From contig JAVLUZ010000154.1 of assembly GCA_036768485.1 (NCBI GenBank), positions 26,215,637 through 26,279,636 on the forward strand: a stretch of DNA of 64,000 nt, written 5' to 3'. The notes under the pieces are model-generated. The model saw nothing but the letters and a program-made list of their open reading frames with translations. It did no database searches and was not told the origin of the DNA. This stretch comes from Mermis nigrescens (lineage: Eukaryota; Nematoda; Enoplea; Mermithida; Mermithidae). Shown one piece after another: positions 43,701 to 58,700 of the stretch (its first letter is position 1; every line of letters starts with the position of its first letter). Both the position numbers and the translations under genes were made by a program.

Positions 43701-46700
43701 TAGGCTACAGTATATAGTTACATATATCTTATGTTCATATTCCAATCGCTTCTTCATAAAATCCGGTAATTCTTATTTAGAATAAAAATACAGATTACCT
43801 ACATCATTGCCTTAATATAAGATGGAACGTATTGAAAGTTATATGCCTGACGATACAGCAATGGCCAGGTTATTAGTTCGTTTTTCTAGTCCCCGCTATA
43901 CATGCACGGCATGGAAATTTTGAGGGTGAAACCAAAAAATTTTTCTAAACTGCCTCTTTTCGGCTTTAAAAGCGATGGATACGCGTCAGAAACATCATTT
44001 TTTGACGTTTTTGACGATGCTCTTTCCTCCTAGTTGACCAAAACAGAACTTTTTAAAGAAAAATTCAATATAATATAGTTAAAAATGACTGTTATGCTCG
44101 AAATGCCGAAAAACGGCACTGCTTAAGTTGAGCATCGCTAAAAACGTTTAAATCAGGATGTTTTCTACGATGTTTTTAGAAAATCTCAATTGGAGAGTAG
44201 GGGGGGAGTGAAATCCCATCTTTATGAAAGTTTGATACATAAATTCTAAGTTTAATTGGAGAGTAGGGGGGGAGTGAAATCCCATCTTTATGAAAGTTTG
44301 ATGCATAAATTCTAAGTTTAAATGCTTACTTTTCGACGTTCGTCTGATGGTGTCTGTTTATTACCCTGAGAATTTGAAACCAGTTCATTCTTGTAATTAA
44401 TATATTATGCTAAAGTGTACATACTTAATCGGACAGATGTGTTAAAAACCATACGCTGACTTCTCTTATAACAAGGAATCTCCCGACACCACTCGCTTTA
44501 TAGTTTTATTTGTACTACTTATTCGGCAATGATTATTCTGTCGTTAAAAAATTTTCTGGCTTAATATACGATACTAAGATTTTTCTCAGATAACTGCCAA
44601 TCCGAGTTTGAAAGAAATAAATTCATAATTGTTGTTCTGCTCCATGACAGTTTGATTGATTTCATATTCTCTGATGTCAGAATTTGAGATTAGGCTTAAA
44701 AATACTAGAACAACTGGAAATAGCGTTTTTTGGACGCATATTTGAAGTAATGATTTTATATTAAGAGCTGGAGTACGAGTATATACGAATCCAGTAAACG
44801 CTTGAGTATTTATTTTTTGAATGTTCAAACGTGCTTTTTTACAATAAATTACTTCTGCTTTCCAAGTTTACTTTTTTGCATTTTCACTGTCTTTATGTAG
44901 TTTCCTGGTCAATTTAGCATTTTTTTATTTTTCCGAAAAATTGCGTCAACGACAACGCGATGTACCTATATAAATGTAATTATTTGCCGATAGGTATAAA
45001 TTATATCAGTAAGCATCACTGTTTTTTAGCTCGTTTCTAAGGCAACCGGGCATGTTCTCGTGGTTAATTTAGAGTACGCCATGCGTAAAGGCTTTTTTGG
45101 ATGAATTTTTATAGGTTTTGGCATTTTTAAATTGCTTTTCAATGAATTATCCAAAAAAATTTTATTGTTGCCCCATCGCTGGTCTTGTTTCATCATCATA
45201 TTACTTTTGTTCAGATTTGTAGAAATGTTAACGTGGGAATTTAAAATCCATATACAACTCAACGTTCTTTGTCGTATGCTCTTCAGAAACTTAGCATCAG
45301 TTTTGCTGCCTAAATTTTATTTCAGTTTAGCATTTACTACATGATTATATGTATTTGCATCTGTAAGCACATAAGACATTTCATTTTGAGAACAAAGACT
45401 GATTTATCATTGCTTACAGTTTTAATCGAAATTATTAGCAGCATTGAAGTTTTGTATTTAATCATTAAGCCTCAAGAAATGAATAGTTTCGGGTGAATAT
45501 TACCGAAATGTGTATCACATCTCGATATGCAGGCAGGCCAAGCACGCTTTAAAAGAACTGCAAAAATTGATTTTAGGGACTTTTTAACCCAGGGACTCCG
45601 GAATTTCCCGGCGCTTTGCGCCAAATGAATTATTGTTGTATCATGCTTGTCATATATGCAGCTTCTAGCTCAAACGCTAAACCTGAAAATCGAGTACAAA
45701 GATAGCTGAAAACATTGTCCAGTGTCGAGCTTCGACCGACATTGTTCATGACATTAAAAAAGGGAAAGAAATAATTTTGTTTCGACTTTTTTCTTCAACA
45801 TTGTGTAGAATTTGCTGAGAAACGCTAAAAAACCCACTATTTTTGATATCTCCGAATAGTTCTATTTTTTTGATGCGCTAATGGAATTTTCCGCTAGCAA
45901 GCGCTTTCTGCTACCCATTTGCGGCTGCGCAAACAGAATAACGCTCAGGCATGCTTAGCATGGGAGTTTTTTGGGGGAGGGGGCGGGAGGGGTGGGGGTA
46001 GAATTTAAAAGTGCCTTTTTTGGGCCCAAAAAATGGTGGGTAAGCCTTGAAAATATCATTTTCCGGCGTTTTGACGATGCTCTATCTTTCTAGAAAAATA
46101 CATGAAAAGTTTTCAAAAAAAATAAAAAGTCCAACAAATTGAACAAAATATAGTCAAAATATGAGTGTATGGCACTAAGCGCCGAAAATTTGACACCTTT
46201 GAGCAAATAGATACTAGCTAAAAACGCTCAAAAAACACCTTTTCTGCAAATTTTCTAGAAATTTTTGAAAACTTTTGAAAATCGCGAATTCTGGGGAAGG
46301 GGGTGAAAAAATTTCTGGAGGGAGATCATGTATTGATGGCGCTGAAAAAATTACTTGTTGTAACGGCTCGAAATTCCGGGTGGGGGTCCACCCGGCCATT
46401 TTTAGGGGGGTGGGGTAAATGACTTCCAATTTTGGACCAAAACGGCCCAAAAACACTTAAAATGGTGAGTAAATTCAATTTTTCCCAAAATAGGGGCAGG
46501 GGCGTCACTAATTTTCTGGCTTTGGAGATGTTGTTGAGTAGTTTGTGTGGGGATCCCTTCTATCCCCCTATTACACGTATGCTTCTTATCATGTATTAGT
46601 ACAATAAACAGCAAGGTAATCAAGCTAAAGAATTGTGTCACTCTAGTAGATTTAAAATTGGGTTTTATTAAGTGAAAGTCTATCTTACCGGATTGGCTTA

Positions 46701-49700
46701 GAGTGTGTCTAAGATTTAATGTAATTCTATTTCGTAGATCTTGAAAGCTGGATAAATGTGGTTAATTTGGAAGACGATTATGCTAGGATTTCATCAGCAG
46801 CCGATGCAGTGCCGTTATTAAATTATATCAAATGGCAGCTTCTTGATTTGTTACTGATCAGAAGTTGCGGCCAAGTAAATTGATTCTTTCATGCATAAGT
46901 GACGTGAAGCATCTGGCAGACAGTACGTTTTTAACCATAAAGCAAATTTTTTGTTGTTTCTTAGAATTTGCTTCGTTTCAGTCATATTGTCCTTATTTGG
47001 TTTTGATATTTCTACATTTATGTCATTTCGCTTGATAAGTGTAAATACGAAAGATTTGTGTTATGTTGCTGCATATCTTTATTCCTTTTGATCAAGAATT
47101 GATCTATTCTTGTGCAAAATCAGATTATATACATAGCTGCTGTTTATTCTTTGTTTAGTTTTTTGTAGTTTTGTAGATCGGTTTTTGTAGTTTCTGTAGT
47201 TTAGCCGATTTATCGAAGTAGTGTGCGAAGATGAGAAAAAATCGAATAAATGTTGGGTTATCATTCGTAATTTTTTTATCTGTTAATTTTTCTTATGATC
47301 AGAAAAATTTCTAAAAAATGAATGCAAAAGACAAAGCTTTTTGAATCCAGAAGACAAAGCCGCTTGAATTTTATAGAAAAGTTCTAATCTCTTCTCATAA
47401 AAAATCTCTTGTTTTCGATACCGTTAAGCAGCCTTCTTAGATTTTTCATTTCAGAAATAAATCATGCTTTTTTCTTGAGTCTTAAATGATGCTTCTTCTT
47501 GAATCCTTGGATAAATCTTTTCCTCAAAATTCTAACGAGACGGACGACATAGGTTTAAAAAAGATGATGTAAATTTATCGTTTGAAAATGGAGAAAATGT
47601 GGAAAAAAATTACAAACTATTAGATGCCAATTGCAAATTACATCATTCGTCCCTTTGCTTCGTGAAACTGAAGTTTTATAAGTATTTTTGTTCAGATCTA
47701 GTTACATAATTCTTTTAAATGCTTTGGTTGTACACAGGGACTGTCCCGTATCCAATATTCGGCCAAGGTGGCGGGGGGCGGACTTAACATGAATTGGTCT
47801 ATATCTGCGAAATTCATCGGGATAGCTCGCAAAAACCGCATTTTTCGACGTTTTTCGAGATGCTCTATCCGTCAACATGATAAAATTCGATTTTTTGAAA
47901 AAATTTCTTACTCCAAAGGATATAAAAAGTGGTATTTTGGGTTGCGGCTGGGCCAAAGTGATAGAAAATACTTCACATCCGGCGCGAAGCGCCGAAAATT
48001 TGAAGATTTCACGTCAAAGACAGTCGATTTGTCCCTCTTTCCGTGCATTATCTTACCTTTCGAAATTTTTTTCCGGTTAAGGGGTGGAGACTGCCGCCTC
48101 CCTTAAATTAATTTAAATAAGATGCTGTTTGTAGGTACATACCATCATTAAGACGACATGTCCTCTCTTATACTTTACAAACAAAATTTTTTTCCTTAAA
48201 TTTTCATCAATTTGTTCTGACTTATTTCTACTTTTTCTTTTGTTCAAGATTACTGATTGGTGTCTAAATAATGCTCGTCTACTATACATGCACATAGGGG
48301 GTGAGGCGGGTAGTAACCCCCTGAAGGGTCAGTCGGACAGGTACTGTCCGGCGGTTTAGAGCTGATGGCACGTTTTTTGCAACATCTTGAGGTCAAAAGC
48401 TGCAAAAACGTCAAAATTTTTCCGGCGTTTCGCGCCAGATCAGTATTTTAAAGTACTTTTTACTCGAAAAGCGCCCAAAATTGATAAAATTTTGCATTTT
48501 TTTCAGTGTTAAAAGTAATAAAATACAGTCAAAATGGTCTAAAAATGCTTTTAAAATGCGATATAACCACGAAAGAACGTTTTATAGGCTATTTTGACCA
48601 TTTTGATCGTTATAACAGGAAAAAAATCATGAACGTTTAGTTTACTGTTTTGGATTTTTGGGATTTCTCACGCCCTCTGCCGACATGACCTTGTGCGCCT
48701 ATGTCGTCTACCAGGTATTATTTTGCACTTTTTCTTATATAAGAATTTTTGTCAAAAGCTTCATGATTTCATCATTTGACAAAATTGCCATAAAAATACA
48801 CCGTCTTGGTTTTAAAACCGATTAACGTTGAAGAAACTATCGAATACAGTTTCGCTCTATTATGTACGTAATTTCAGCACAATCAGTCAGTTGTTTCCAG
48901 AGCCGAATCCAGCTTGTTTCCTTGCGCTTGTTTCAAACTCTTCTGGTTATTGATAAAAGGCACAGTTGACCGTTTTAATTCTAAAGATCATCATGTGACA
49001 AAATTCGCCGATTTGCTCAAAGGGGCATTTGTTGAGATACGTTCTAATAAACCGGGCTATCGACGAAATATTGAATTCGTGAATTCTGGTATGTGTAGAT
49101 AATTGCATATTGTGAGCGCATTTTTGCCATTTTTGGGTCGTAAATTATGCGCAAAATGTACATGAAAAAATTAATAAAAAATTTGATTAAAAGTTCTATC
49201 AAAACGTTAATTAAAACATCAGCTAATAAGTAAACAAAAGGTTAGAATACATTGCTATTGCGTGTACTTTATGTGACATTAATGTTCAGTGAAAAAAAGA
49301 ACGAAAGAATGAAAAGGTAGGACTTAATCACCTTCCCTTGAATTTTTAGAGAACATTTTCCGTTTCAAGCTTTTTAGCTATTTGTTATTGTAATCAACAA
49401 TTAATGATTGGGAGTTGGAATATTTTGCATAATCAAGTGATAAATGCTTATTCTTCCACAAAGCTTGATGTTTTTGTGATTGCAATGTATTGTGAATCAA
49501 TTTTAGAATTAATGGTGCAACTTCGTACCTTGAGCATTAAACATTCCTTAACATACGCATATGGCGCATTTTGAATTTCATCATGCGCATGTTCATATCC
49601 TCACTAAATGCACTATATTTAAAAAAGCTGAAAGTGACCACATTACTCAAAAACCGTAGCATCATTTATTTTCATACTCATGTCCAGACTCCAGACATGC

Positions 49701-52700
49701 ACAGCATGGGTATTCTAGGGAGGGAGGAGGGAGTGAAATTTTAAAGTGCCTTTTTTGGCCCAAAAATGGTGGGTCTTCGTCAAAAACATAGTTTTTCGGA
49801 TATTCTGACGATGATCCATCTTTCTAGAGCATAAAAACATTTCGAGAAAATCGAAAAAGTCGGAACAAATTGAACAAAATATAGTCAAATCACGAGTTTA
49901 TGGCGCCAAACGCCGACGAGAATTCGACACTTTTGAGCAAATAGATAGCTACAACGCTTAAAAAAGCACCTTTTCTACGAATTTTTTCCGAAACTTTCCA
50001 AAAAATCGCGCATTCCAGGAAAAAATTTACGGGAAGGGGTGTAAAAATTTATAAACCCCCCAAGCTACAAGTTCATGCATGCTCATTGTCTTCCACCGTA
50101 TTTACTTTTTTGTGGTTTTTGTATGGTTTTTAATGTTGTAGATTAACAGTATTTGAATAAGTATTTTCATCCTTAGATGAATTTTATCCGCGCTCAGTGA
50201 TATTGGACCCCAACTTGAAAGACCAGGATGAAATATTTTGGCAAATGCTGCACGATTTGAGTACATTGCCATCATCGGATGATTTTTTGGCACCGAGTGC
50301 GTGTTTTCTACTTAAAACGACTTTAACTGAACATATCTGCAACGAAGCATTGTATCCTCGAATAACGGCCGAATGGGAATCGAAGTTCAGGCGAAGTTTG
50401 GCTCATTTCGCGCAATTTAACCGAAAAAATGCGACGGGTGCGGATGCTTATCACCAAGCTTACGTTTGTTCGACTTTAGAACTGCTGGATGCATTTTGTA
50501 AGCGAATCAACGAATCTTTTCACACAGGACCAACTTTGGATGACATCCAGAGTAACGCGTAAGTGCGTATTTTCCTGCACTTTTACACGTTTTCAGCTTA
50601 GTTTTTTGGTCGGTTCGGCAGCTAATATTTTAAAATTTTTATATTATATAAATATTTAATATTACTTCATTGACTTACAATTTTTTCGTTCCCGGTTTAT
50701 TGTCTATTGATTGTCCTCATTAGTTTGTAGACGTATGTACACCATACATGGGTGTGGGAGGGAGGGGGTTTGGGGGTGTGCACCCCTCAAAAACAAAATA
50801 CCCCCAGAATTCCATTTTTGAATTTGTTTTTGTTTTTTCGCAATGTTTTGATGCCAATGGATAGTGCTCGATTAGAAACGTTGAAAAATGGTGTTTTTTC
50901 GCTATGCCACCATTTTAAGGCCATTTTTTGACCTTTGAAAAAATCTTGCACCCCTAGAGCTTTGATGCCGCCCACCTCTGATTTACACTGCTACAAGCGA
51001 TTTTGTTCGAACGATCGATCTAATTTTTATAATTATTTTCGTAAATTTTTCCTTCAAATTGCATCCGCAGTATACATTTGTTTAAATAATTATAGTTCTA
51101 CATAGCTTAGATCCGTTTTGTAGTCAAACTCAAGGCTCGGCGCAAGACTGGCTCGAACAAATCGCGGCTTTTTGTAAAAGCGCTGAGAATGTCAAGTGCA
51201 AATTTACGTGCAGTTACGCTTTGTTTCTGAACATTGTCGGATTGAGATGTCGTGGTGTGTTTGTAAAATGTGGACTTACTTGACTTAAATTATTTCCTCT
51301 TGCAAAAAATATTCTAAAAGGCTTTTTAATCCTACCGTTTGAGACGTCATTAAAAATTGAAAAATAAAAGCAGAGACTATGCTTTTGATTGTGTTATTTT
51401 AAGCTGCTGTGCGCACTGATTATTGTGTTTGATCAAGCGCTTGGCATTTTTACATTTGAGCCTTTGACTAAAAACTTACTCCGGCATATTTTCTTTCCTT
51501 AATTATCTTCGTCTTAAGATGGACTTCCTGAAATTTTTATTTCTTTAGATGAGGCAAGAAAATATAAAGGACAATGCACATATCGCATGTTCTTGAATGG
51601 CCTATATGTAAGTACTCGTACATACGATAGAAAATTTTCAATGTATATTCACTTCAAAGATTAATTGCGCTTAACGAGGTTATGCGAGCGTATAGGTATT
51701 TAAATTATTTTCTATATGTAGTACAAACATCAACAATGTTCAAGGTATACTTCATTTTACAAATTTTAAAGCTTTTATACCCGATCCTTGAAAGAAAAAA
51801 CATCCTCGTCGCCTAGAATTTTTTGTTAATTATCTACAAACAACTACACTAAATGATTTATGTATTAACATAGGAACTACATAAGACTTGTTTTCTTCAA
51901 TTGCTATGAAGAACGGGCATTTTCGAATGATTTTTTCAAAAAGTATGAATTTAAGTTCTTCCCCAAAATGGCTCACTGGCTGCTATCACACACAACAGAT
52001 TTTAGAAATTATTTGCTTGCATGGTATACATAACCGCTAAAACAGCTATTGCTTCTTTGTCTTTCAAATTTTTTGTCTTTTGCGTTGAATTATGTTCCAA
52101 CTGTTATTTTCAGATACTAAAGTGTCCAGAGTTATGCGAGGTCGGGCGTTTTCAAAGTTTCACGCCGGCAAGTTGAAAGAATTGTCAGAAAGGGGACTGG
52201 TCAATTTTTTCGACCTTTTCCTTGTTTTGGCGCATTCATCGGGTATACTCTGTGCACAATACAAGACCGAATTCGATCTATAATATCCATATCAACGTAT
52301 ATTAAAACTTGAGCCAAATATAGCTGATCATATCGACCACAAATGTCACTACAACATGATTAGATCTTTGCAAATACTTCTTTTTATGTCATATTGACGG
52401 AAACATCTACTTTTTTAAATATTTTACATATATATTCAGTGACGTATTCAGGATTTTCCTAGGGGAGCGAGCGATACCCCAACCTTTTTTAAAACAGTCA
52501 AAAGTAGGTCTAAAAACTCGTTATTCACGCGCGGAATAGCGTTCATTTGATGTTTTACATCGTCTATCTTATTCAAAATGATTTCTGGTGCTGGAAGTTT
52601 TCAAAAAATGCCATAATTTTATGCAGTCTTGTGTCAAAATGTGCTAAAATGAAATTTAGAAAAAATGAAAGGAAAAAATAAAATTAAGAATCGAAAATGC

Positions 52701-55700
52701 GCTTCGCACCGGAAAATTGGTGACATTTAAGCAGCAAGACGTTTACAGGCTTGAATTACTTCGTTATTTCCTGTGTTTGTATACTTCGAGCAAAGTGTTC
52801 AACGCGAAGTGCAGAAAACGTTTTATGCTGATGAATTCAGAAAACTGCAAAAATGTGGCTTCCAGGTCGTCAAGAAAGTGAATTTGGATTTTATATGTAT
52901 ATTTTTTAATTACTCTTTGATACATATGTATGTATGTGCATACATACATTAGATATTCAAATATTTAATTGGAAACAAATTCATGTATGAATTATGAGAT
53001 TATCGACACTAGAAAGAATTTTACGTTTTAAATTTGAATTTAAATTTTATATTCCATTATTCTTATCGGATTAAATGTGCGACATCTCATAAGTTAGTGA
53101 ACAGCATAAATGATCCTGGGGGGTTGGACCAGAAAAGTTTTCACCCCACCTCTTAGATGCACAAGGTTAGGGTGGTTAGGGAAGGGTGAAATCCGGGATT
53201 ATACTGCATTAGTCGTGTTAATTTGGTAAATCAGGTCGAAATTGCTTGAAAATATACTATTTTGGGCTGAAATCACCTGTTAGTACATAACTTACGGCCT
53301 CTTCAGCGAGGGTTAGTATCCCCTCTCTACCTCCCTATATGCATGTATGCCCCGCGCCCGCCCCCTACCCCAGAAAATTTTTCACCCCCTCAGAATTCAC
53401 AAATTTCTAAAAATTCAAAAAAAATTTGTAGGAAAGATGTTGTTCAAGAGTTTTCAGCTGTCTGTTTGCCCAAAAGTGTCATATTTTCACGCATTTCCGG
53501 ACCATATTGTGTTATATTGCGTCTTCAAAAAACGTCGAACAACGATGCTGTTGACGCTTCACTTTTCTGAGTCTAAACAGGCGCTTTAAAACCCCCCTGG
53601 ACTTCAGATGCCGTGGTGCATGTCTGGTGACCAGTCTAACAAACGATGTGTCATCAGTTTTTTTGCCCAAGGTCCGTTTGTACATGTGCAAGGATGGTCC
53701 CTAAAAGTCTTTGTATATTTTGTACACACAAATTTCTGGGTACTATAATATAGTACAGTAGCGATTTTAGTGGTAAAAACAGAGTTTGGTAGTGTATTTT
53801 AGCTAAGTTCTGGGTTTCTGAGGGCAAAAATCTCTAAAAAATTGTCTTAAAATGGCTTGAAGCGCCGAAAAATTTGACATCTTTGGAAATGCAATTTCTG
53901 CCATTATAAAGATATATAGAACACACAATAACTCATTTCAGCGCGAAGCGCCGAAAATTTTTGCGAATTTTAGACCTTTTTTGCAGTTTTTGTCTTCCAA
54001 AAAATCTTTGTACATGTACAAAGACGGTCCCGAAAAGTCTTTGTACATCGGGAAAAATCTTTGCCGAATACAAAAAATCGTGTGTGTCATAGGAATTTTT
54101 CAGGAGTTAGGGAAGTATCCGACCGTTTAGCCGATTACTTGGCTAATTTTGACGTTAGAGACACGACCGCAAGTCGCATGAAATTAATATGCAAATCATT
54201 CGCTGTGCTTACCTTGATTTCAATCCAAAATGACATCGATGGTTCTACGTGTTGCTCGAAAATTCGACACTTCTTCAATGCCGTTTTGGAGCAATACACA
54301 AGCATTAGGTGCGGAATAATTTAAAGCAACGTGTCTAATTTGATTCGCAAGTGCGCAAATTAGGAGATATTAGAAAAATATGCGTAGCTACTTAGCATTT
54401 ATTCATTTTTTTAAATCTTGCGAATTTTTAATGATTTTTCTAGCCTTAAACTTATCAAAAATTAACAATGCGAATAATCGTAAAAGTAGTTTATGAATTA
54501 CAGAGTTTAACGGGGAAAATGTGCGGTTGCATCCTTTAATTGGGTTGGAAAGTTCCTTTACTAAAATCGAATATCGTAGTCTTATCTGAGGATACTTCTA
54601 TAAATAAATAAAAGCGAAGCCCTAAAGATTGATACGGTCGAAGCTGGATAATGCGTGGCATATAGAAAGTTCGCACTCCATAATTCGTCACCCGAAGCCA
54701 GAAAAATTTTGACCTTCCTCGATTTCGGCCGTGTTTTTAGGTGTTTTTTGGCCAAACATTAGAGGTCATTCACCCCCTTCTCCCTAAAAATGGCCGGGAA
54801 CCCCAGCCCAAAATTTCGAACCTTTAAATGTATGCTACTGGTAGTATTAAACATGCTATGAAGTCGTTTAAACAAAGATACATTTCATACCGTATTTATG
54901 TAGGTTATGTAGGTCATGTAGCACGGTTTTTTGTATTGGGCAAAGATTTTTCCCGACGCACGAAGAATTTTTGGGACCGTCTTTGTACATTTACAAAGAT
55001 TTTTGGGAAGACAAAAAACTGCAAAAAAAGGTATAAAATTCGCCAAAATTTTTGGCTCTCCGCGCCGAAATGAGTAATTGTGTGTTCTTTATATCTTTAT
55101 AATGGCAGAAATTGCACTTCGAAAGAAAGATGTCAAATTTTTTGGCGCTTCACGCCCTTTCAAGACGATTCTCAGTGATTTTTGCCCTCAGAAACCCAGA
55201 AATTAGCTAAAATAAACGAGCAAACCGTTTTTACCACACTAAAACCGCTACTGTACTATATTATAGTACCCAAAAATTTATGTGTACAAAATGTACAAAG
55301 ACTTTTAGGGACCATCTTTGTACATATATAAACGGACCTTGTACATAATAAAAACTGTCATGTTGGTTTCTTTTTTATTTATTTTTTCTTATTTAGGTTC
55401 GATTTAAATGTCAGACGTGATCTGTTCGACGTGCTTATGCATACGATCGATTTCGGCTCGGAAATCTTACAAGAAATCAACAGGAAACCAAACGGTTCAT
55501 TAATTTCACATTGCGCTGCAGTGAACGAAATGTGCGATTTGAATATTGATAAATTTTTACGAGAGGCAAAAGACGATATGAAACAAAATCACGCCGTTAG
55601 ATTCATCGAATTTTGTCGCAGAATATCCGATTACACGAAAAACTTGGTCGAAACTTATAATTCCGAAGTTTCGAACAGCGGAGATAGCTATGCTGTTGCT

Positions 55701-58700
55701 TTGACGGAAAAACTGGTTGAAAAAATACGTCTTAAGATATTGCCGATTTGTCGAAAAATGCCTGCCACTTTTACGGACTGCGGTAATAGTACAGCGTAGA
55801 ATTTGCAGAAGTCTCATAAAGTTCATATTATCCAATGTAACAAACTAGTGCGATAAGAAAATATCCCTAAATTTGCGACTGCTCTACGAACGGATAAGTT
55901 TTGCCTAATTTTTGTAACCCTTTCGAACCTGTTCCTTTTTTTGTACCAATGTTTTTTGTATAAGGTCCGTTTGTACATGTACAAAGATGGTCCTCGAAAG
56001 TCTTTGTTTGTACACACAAATTTTTGGGTACTATAATATGATACAGTAGCGATTTTAGTGTGGCAAAAATACTTGTTCGACCTTTCGTAGAGCATTTTAG
56101 CTAATTTATGGGTTTCTGAGGGCAAAAATCGATAATAATCGTCTCCAAAACGGCGCTAAGCGCCGAAATATTTGACACATTTCTTTTCAAAATGCAATTT
56201 CTGACTATAAAGATATATATAACACACGATTACTCATTTTGGCGCGAACCGCCGTAAATTTTTGCGAATTTTAAACCTTTTTTTGCAGTTTTTTCTTCCC
56301 AAAAATCTTTGTACATGTCCGGTTCAAGTCTTTGTACATCGCGAAAAATCTTTGCCGGATACAAAAAATACTTTGTATAACGCATCTATAATGCGAGAAC
56401 AGTTGTTTATCTACATATTTCTTTTCTATTTCATGACGAAGCTGAGAAAATCGGGTCGATAAATCGCTAGTTAACAATATAATACTTCTGCTACGATAGC
56501 GCGTCAGTATTTTCAAAAACAGTTGTCAATTATTGAGATTTGTGATGAAAATAGAAGATATTAATGTTGCGTTTTATGCATTTATGTGTTGTGATTATTT
56601 TATATATTTTTCTGCATTGTAGCTTTGGTAAGTATTAGCATGTATTACATTTTTACAAAAAAAATGATTGACAGTCCTAATAACGTACCACAAGCTGTAA
56701 TACGACGTTGTCTCAAAAATCTGTATGTTGTGTTTTCGAAATTCTATGCGGGATATAGGCCCACACAACCATACATGCACAGTATGGGAATTCTGGGGGT
56801 GAAAGCCTGAAGTGCCTTTTTTTGGGCCCAAAAATGGCCAGTACGCGTTAAAAAACATCGTTTTTTGGCGTTTCTGACGATACTCTATCTTTCTAGAGCA
56901 TGAAATCATGAAAAAATTTCGAAAAAGTCGAATAAATTGACCAATGTATCGCTTAAAACATGAATATATGGCGCGAAGCTCCGAAAATTTGGCGATTTTG
57001 AGCAAATAGATAGCCAAAAACCCTTAAAAAGACACTTTTTCTACCAATTTTCAGGTATGGAAACTTTTGAAAAATCGCCAATGCTGGGGGGTGATAAATT
57101 TTTTGCGGGGGTGAAAAATGATTCTGCGGAGGGTGAAAACCCCCCAAACCCCCTTCAAGATCATGTATGCCCACAACTACCATCTTCTATGGCTGAATAC
57201 TTTATTGACAAACTTAAATGCTTTGTGTCTTTAGCCATGGTGCCTGCTTCATTTTACGATTTATGCTATAATCTAATCGTCATTTTGTACATACGACGCC
57301 GTGGCGATACTGACGTGGAATACACCGACTTTCTTTCGGGCATAGTGTGGTCAAGTGACTCGGCAGGACGCCAACTTTGTCGTCTTTTAGGCCTTCTTGT
57401 TTCACATCCACTTTTGGTTGACGTTTTTCCGAAAACTACAGTAATCCAGGCTTTTATGCGGTGCCTAATGACAATTCCATCCACTGATCAGGAAAGTGCG
57501 CTGATTTTGCGCCCGGTCACCGATTTTCTGCTCAAGGAACATTACTTGCCCTCAAATCTGAAATCGGCGTCTTCAGGCTCGATTTCTTTGTCCATTTTTC
57601 GGGATTTTTGTACGTGTAAGAATACAGTTCGTGCTTTTTCGTAGAAGTAACCATAGATGCACAGCAAAGCCGATCTGGGAGATCAGCCATAGACCTTTTT
57701 TGAGCCGAAATTGCCTAAAAACGGGTATAGACGCTAAAATAGTGTCAGAATTACATTAATTCACTGTTTCTGATAAATTTCAAACAGTTTTGAAGAAAAG
57801 TTTCGATTTGTATAAATTTTTGCCATCATTTCGCCCCATTTTTCCGAAATTTTTTCCATTTTTCCATTCTGGGGGTCTAGACCACCTCGTGCATGTCTAG
57901 ATATAACTCCCGATTGGATAAGGCCTTGAAATCTGGCGGAAGTGATACGAATTTTCCTTTGGCTCTGGGTGCATATCATGGGCAGTCAGCGGTGTTAGCC
58001 GTTGATGATAGAAGAACTAACATTTTAGCGTTTGCTGAGCTGCAATTCCCTTAGGTTTTGTATAAATTTTGAGAATTGAGATGGCGCAAAAAGTTTCTCA
58101 AGTCACCATTTGGGCGTGAATTCAAGCATTTTTCCAAAAATATGACTTAAATCTATTTTCGGCTTCTGTCTTTTTCGAGAAATTGATTAAACAGTTGTGT
58201 TAATTTAGTCGTTTATCCCAACTTGTGAACTTTAATTCAAAAATCTAGTTCTGTGTACACTTTATTCGTCAAAATTCCAGATTTGTTATTGAATTAACAA
58301 ATTCTTTAGATACAGATTATTTTATATGTTGATTGCATAAGATTCGATGATGAAATGAGCTCAGTTATGTACATATGCACATGTATATGAATGAAAATTG
58401 TTTTCATGGGGGTGGTGCATGACCTCCAATTTTCGGCCAAAACGGGCAAAAACTAACTAAAAACGGTTGAAAAATTCGATTTTTTTTCAAAAATCGAAGA
58501 CGGATCAAAAATTTTCTGGCTTTGGAGGATGGGGGACGTGTTAAGTTTGGGTGGGGTTCCCCCTCACCCTGTTAAATGTATGTATGCAAAAGCGATAGAA
58601 ATTTGCTCAAACTAAGATAAACGTTTTGGAAAGACGAGTGAGAAGGACATTAAAACAAATATAATGGAATATCAGTGCTAAGAATAGGATAATCGTTTAA

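Larger units (their letters stand above)
41960..46737. other. Long intron with MITE copies; possible missed exon
   Basis: The phase of block 2 (complete codon) does not fit block 3 (needs one base), so a small exon may hide here. Contents: family X copy (42128-42400), family W copies (43902-44320 and 45950-46340), a 66-bp tandem duplication, and family X again (46363-46580). Confidence 0.5.

Noticed and set aside
47752..48110. 112-codon plus-strand frame as an MMS22L exon
   Set aside because: Sequence is repeat-like with the GGCGCGAAGCGCC module, phase does not fit the neighbouring blocks, and blocks 3 and 4 already join in phase.
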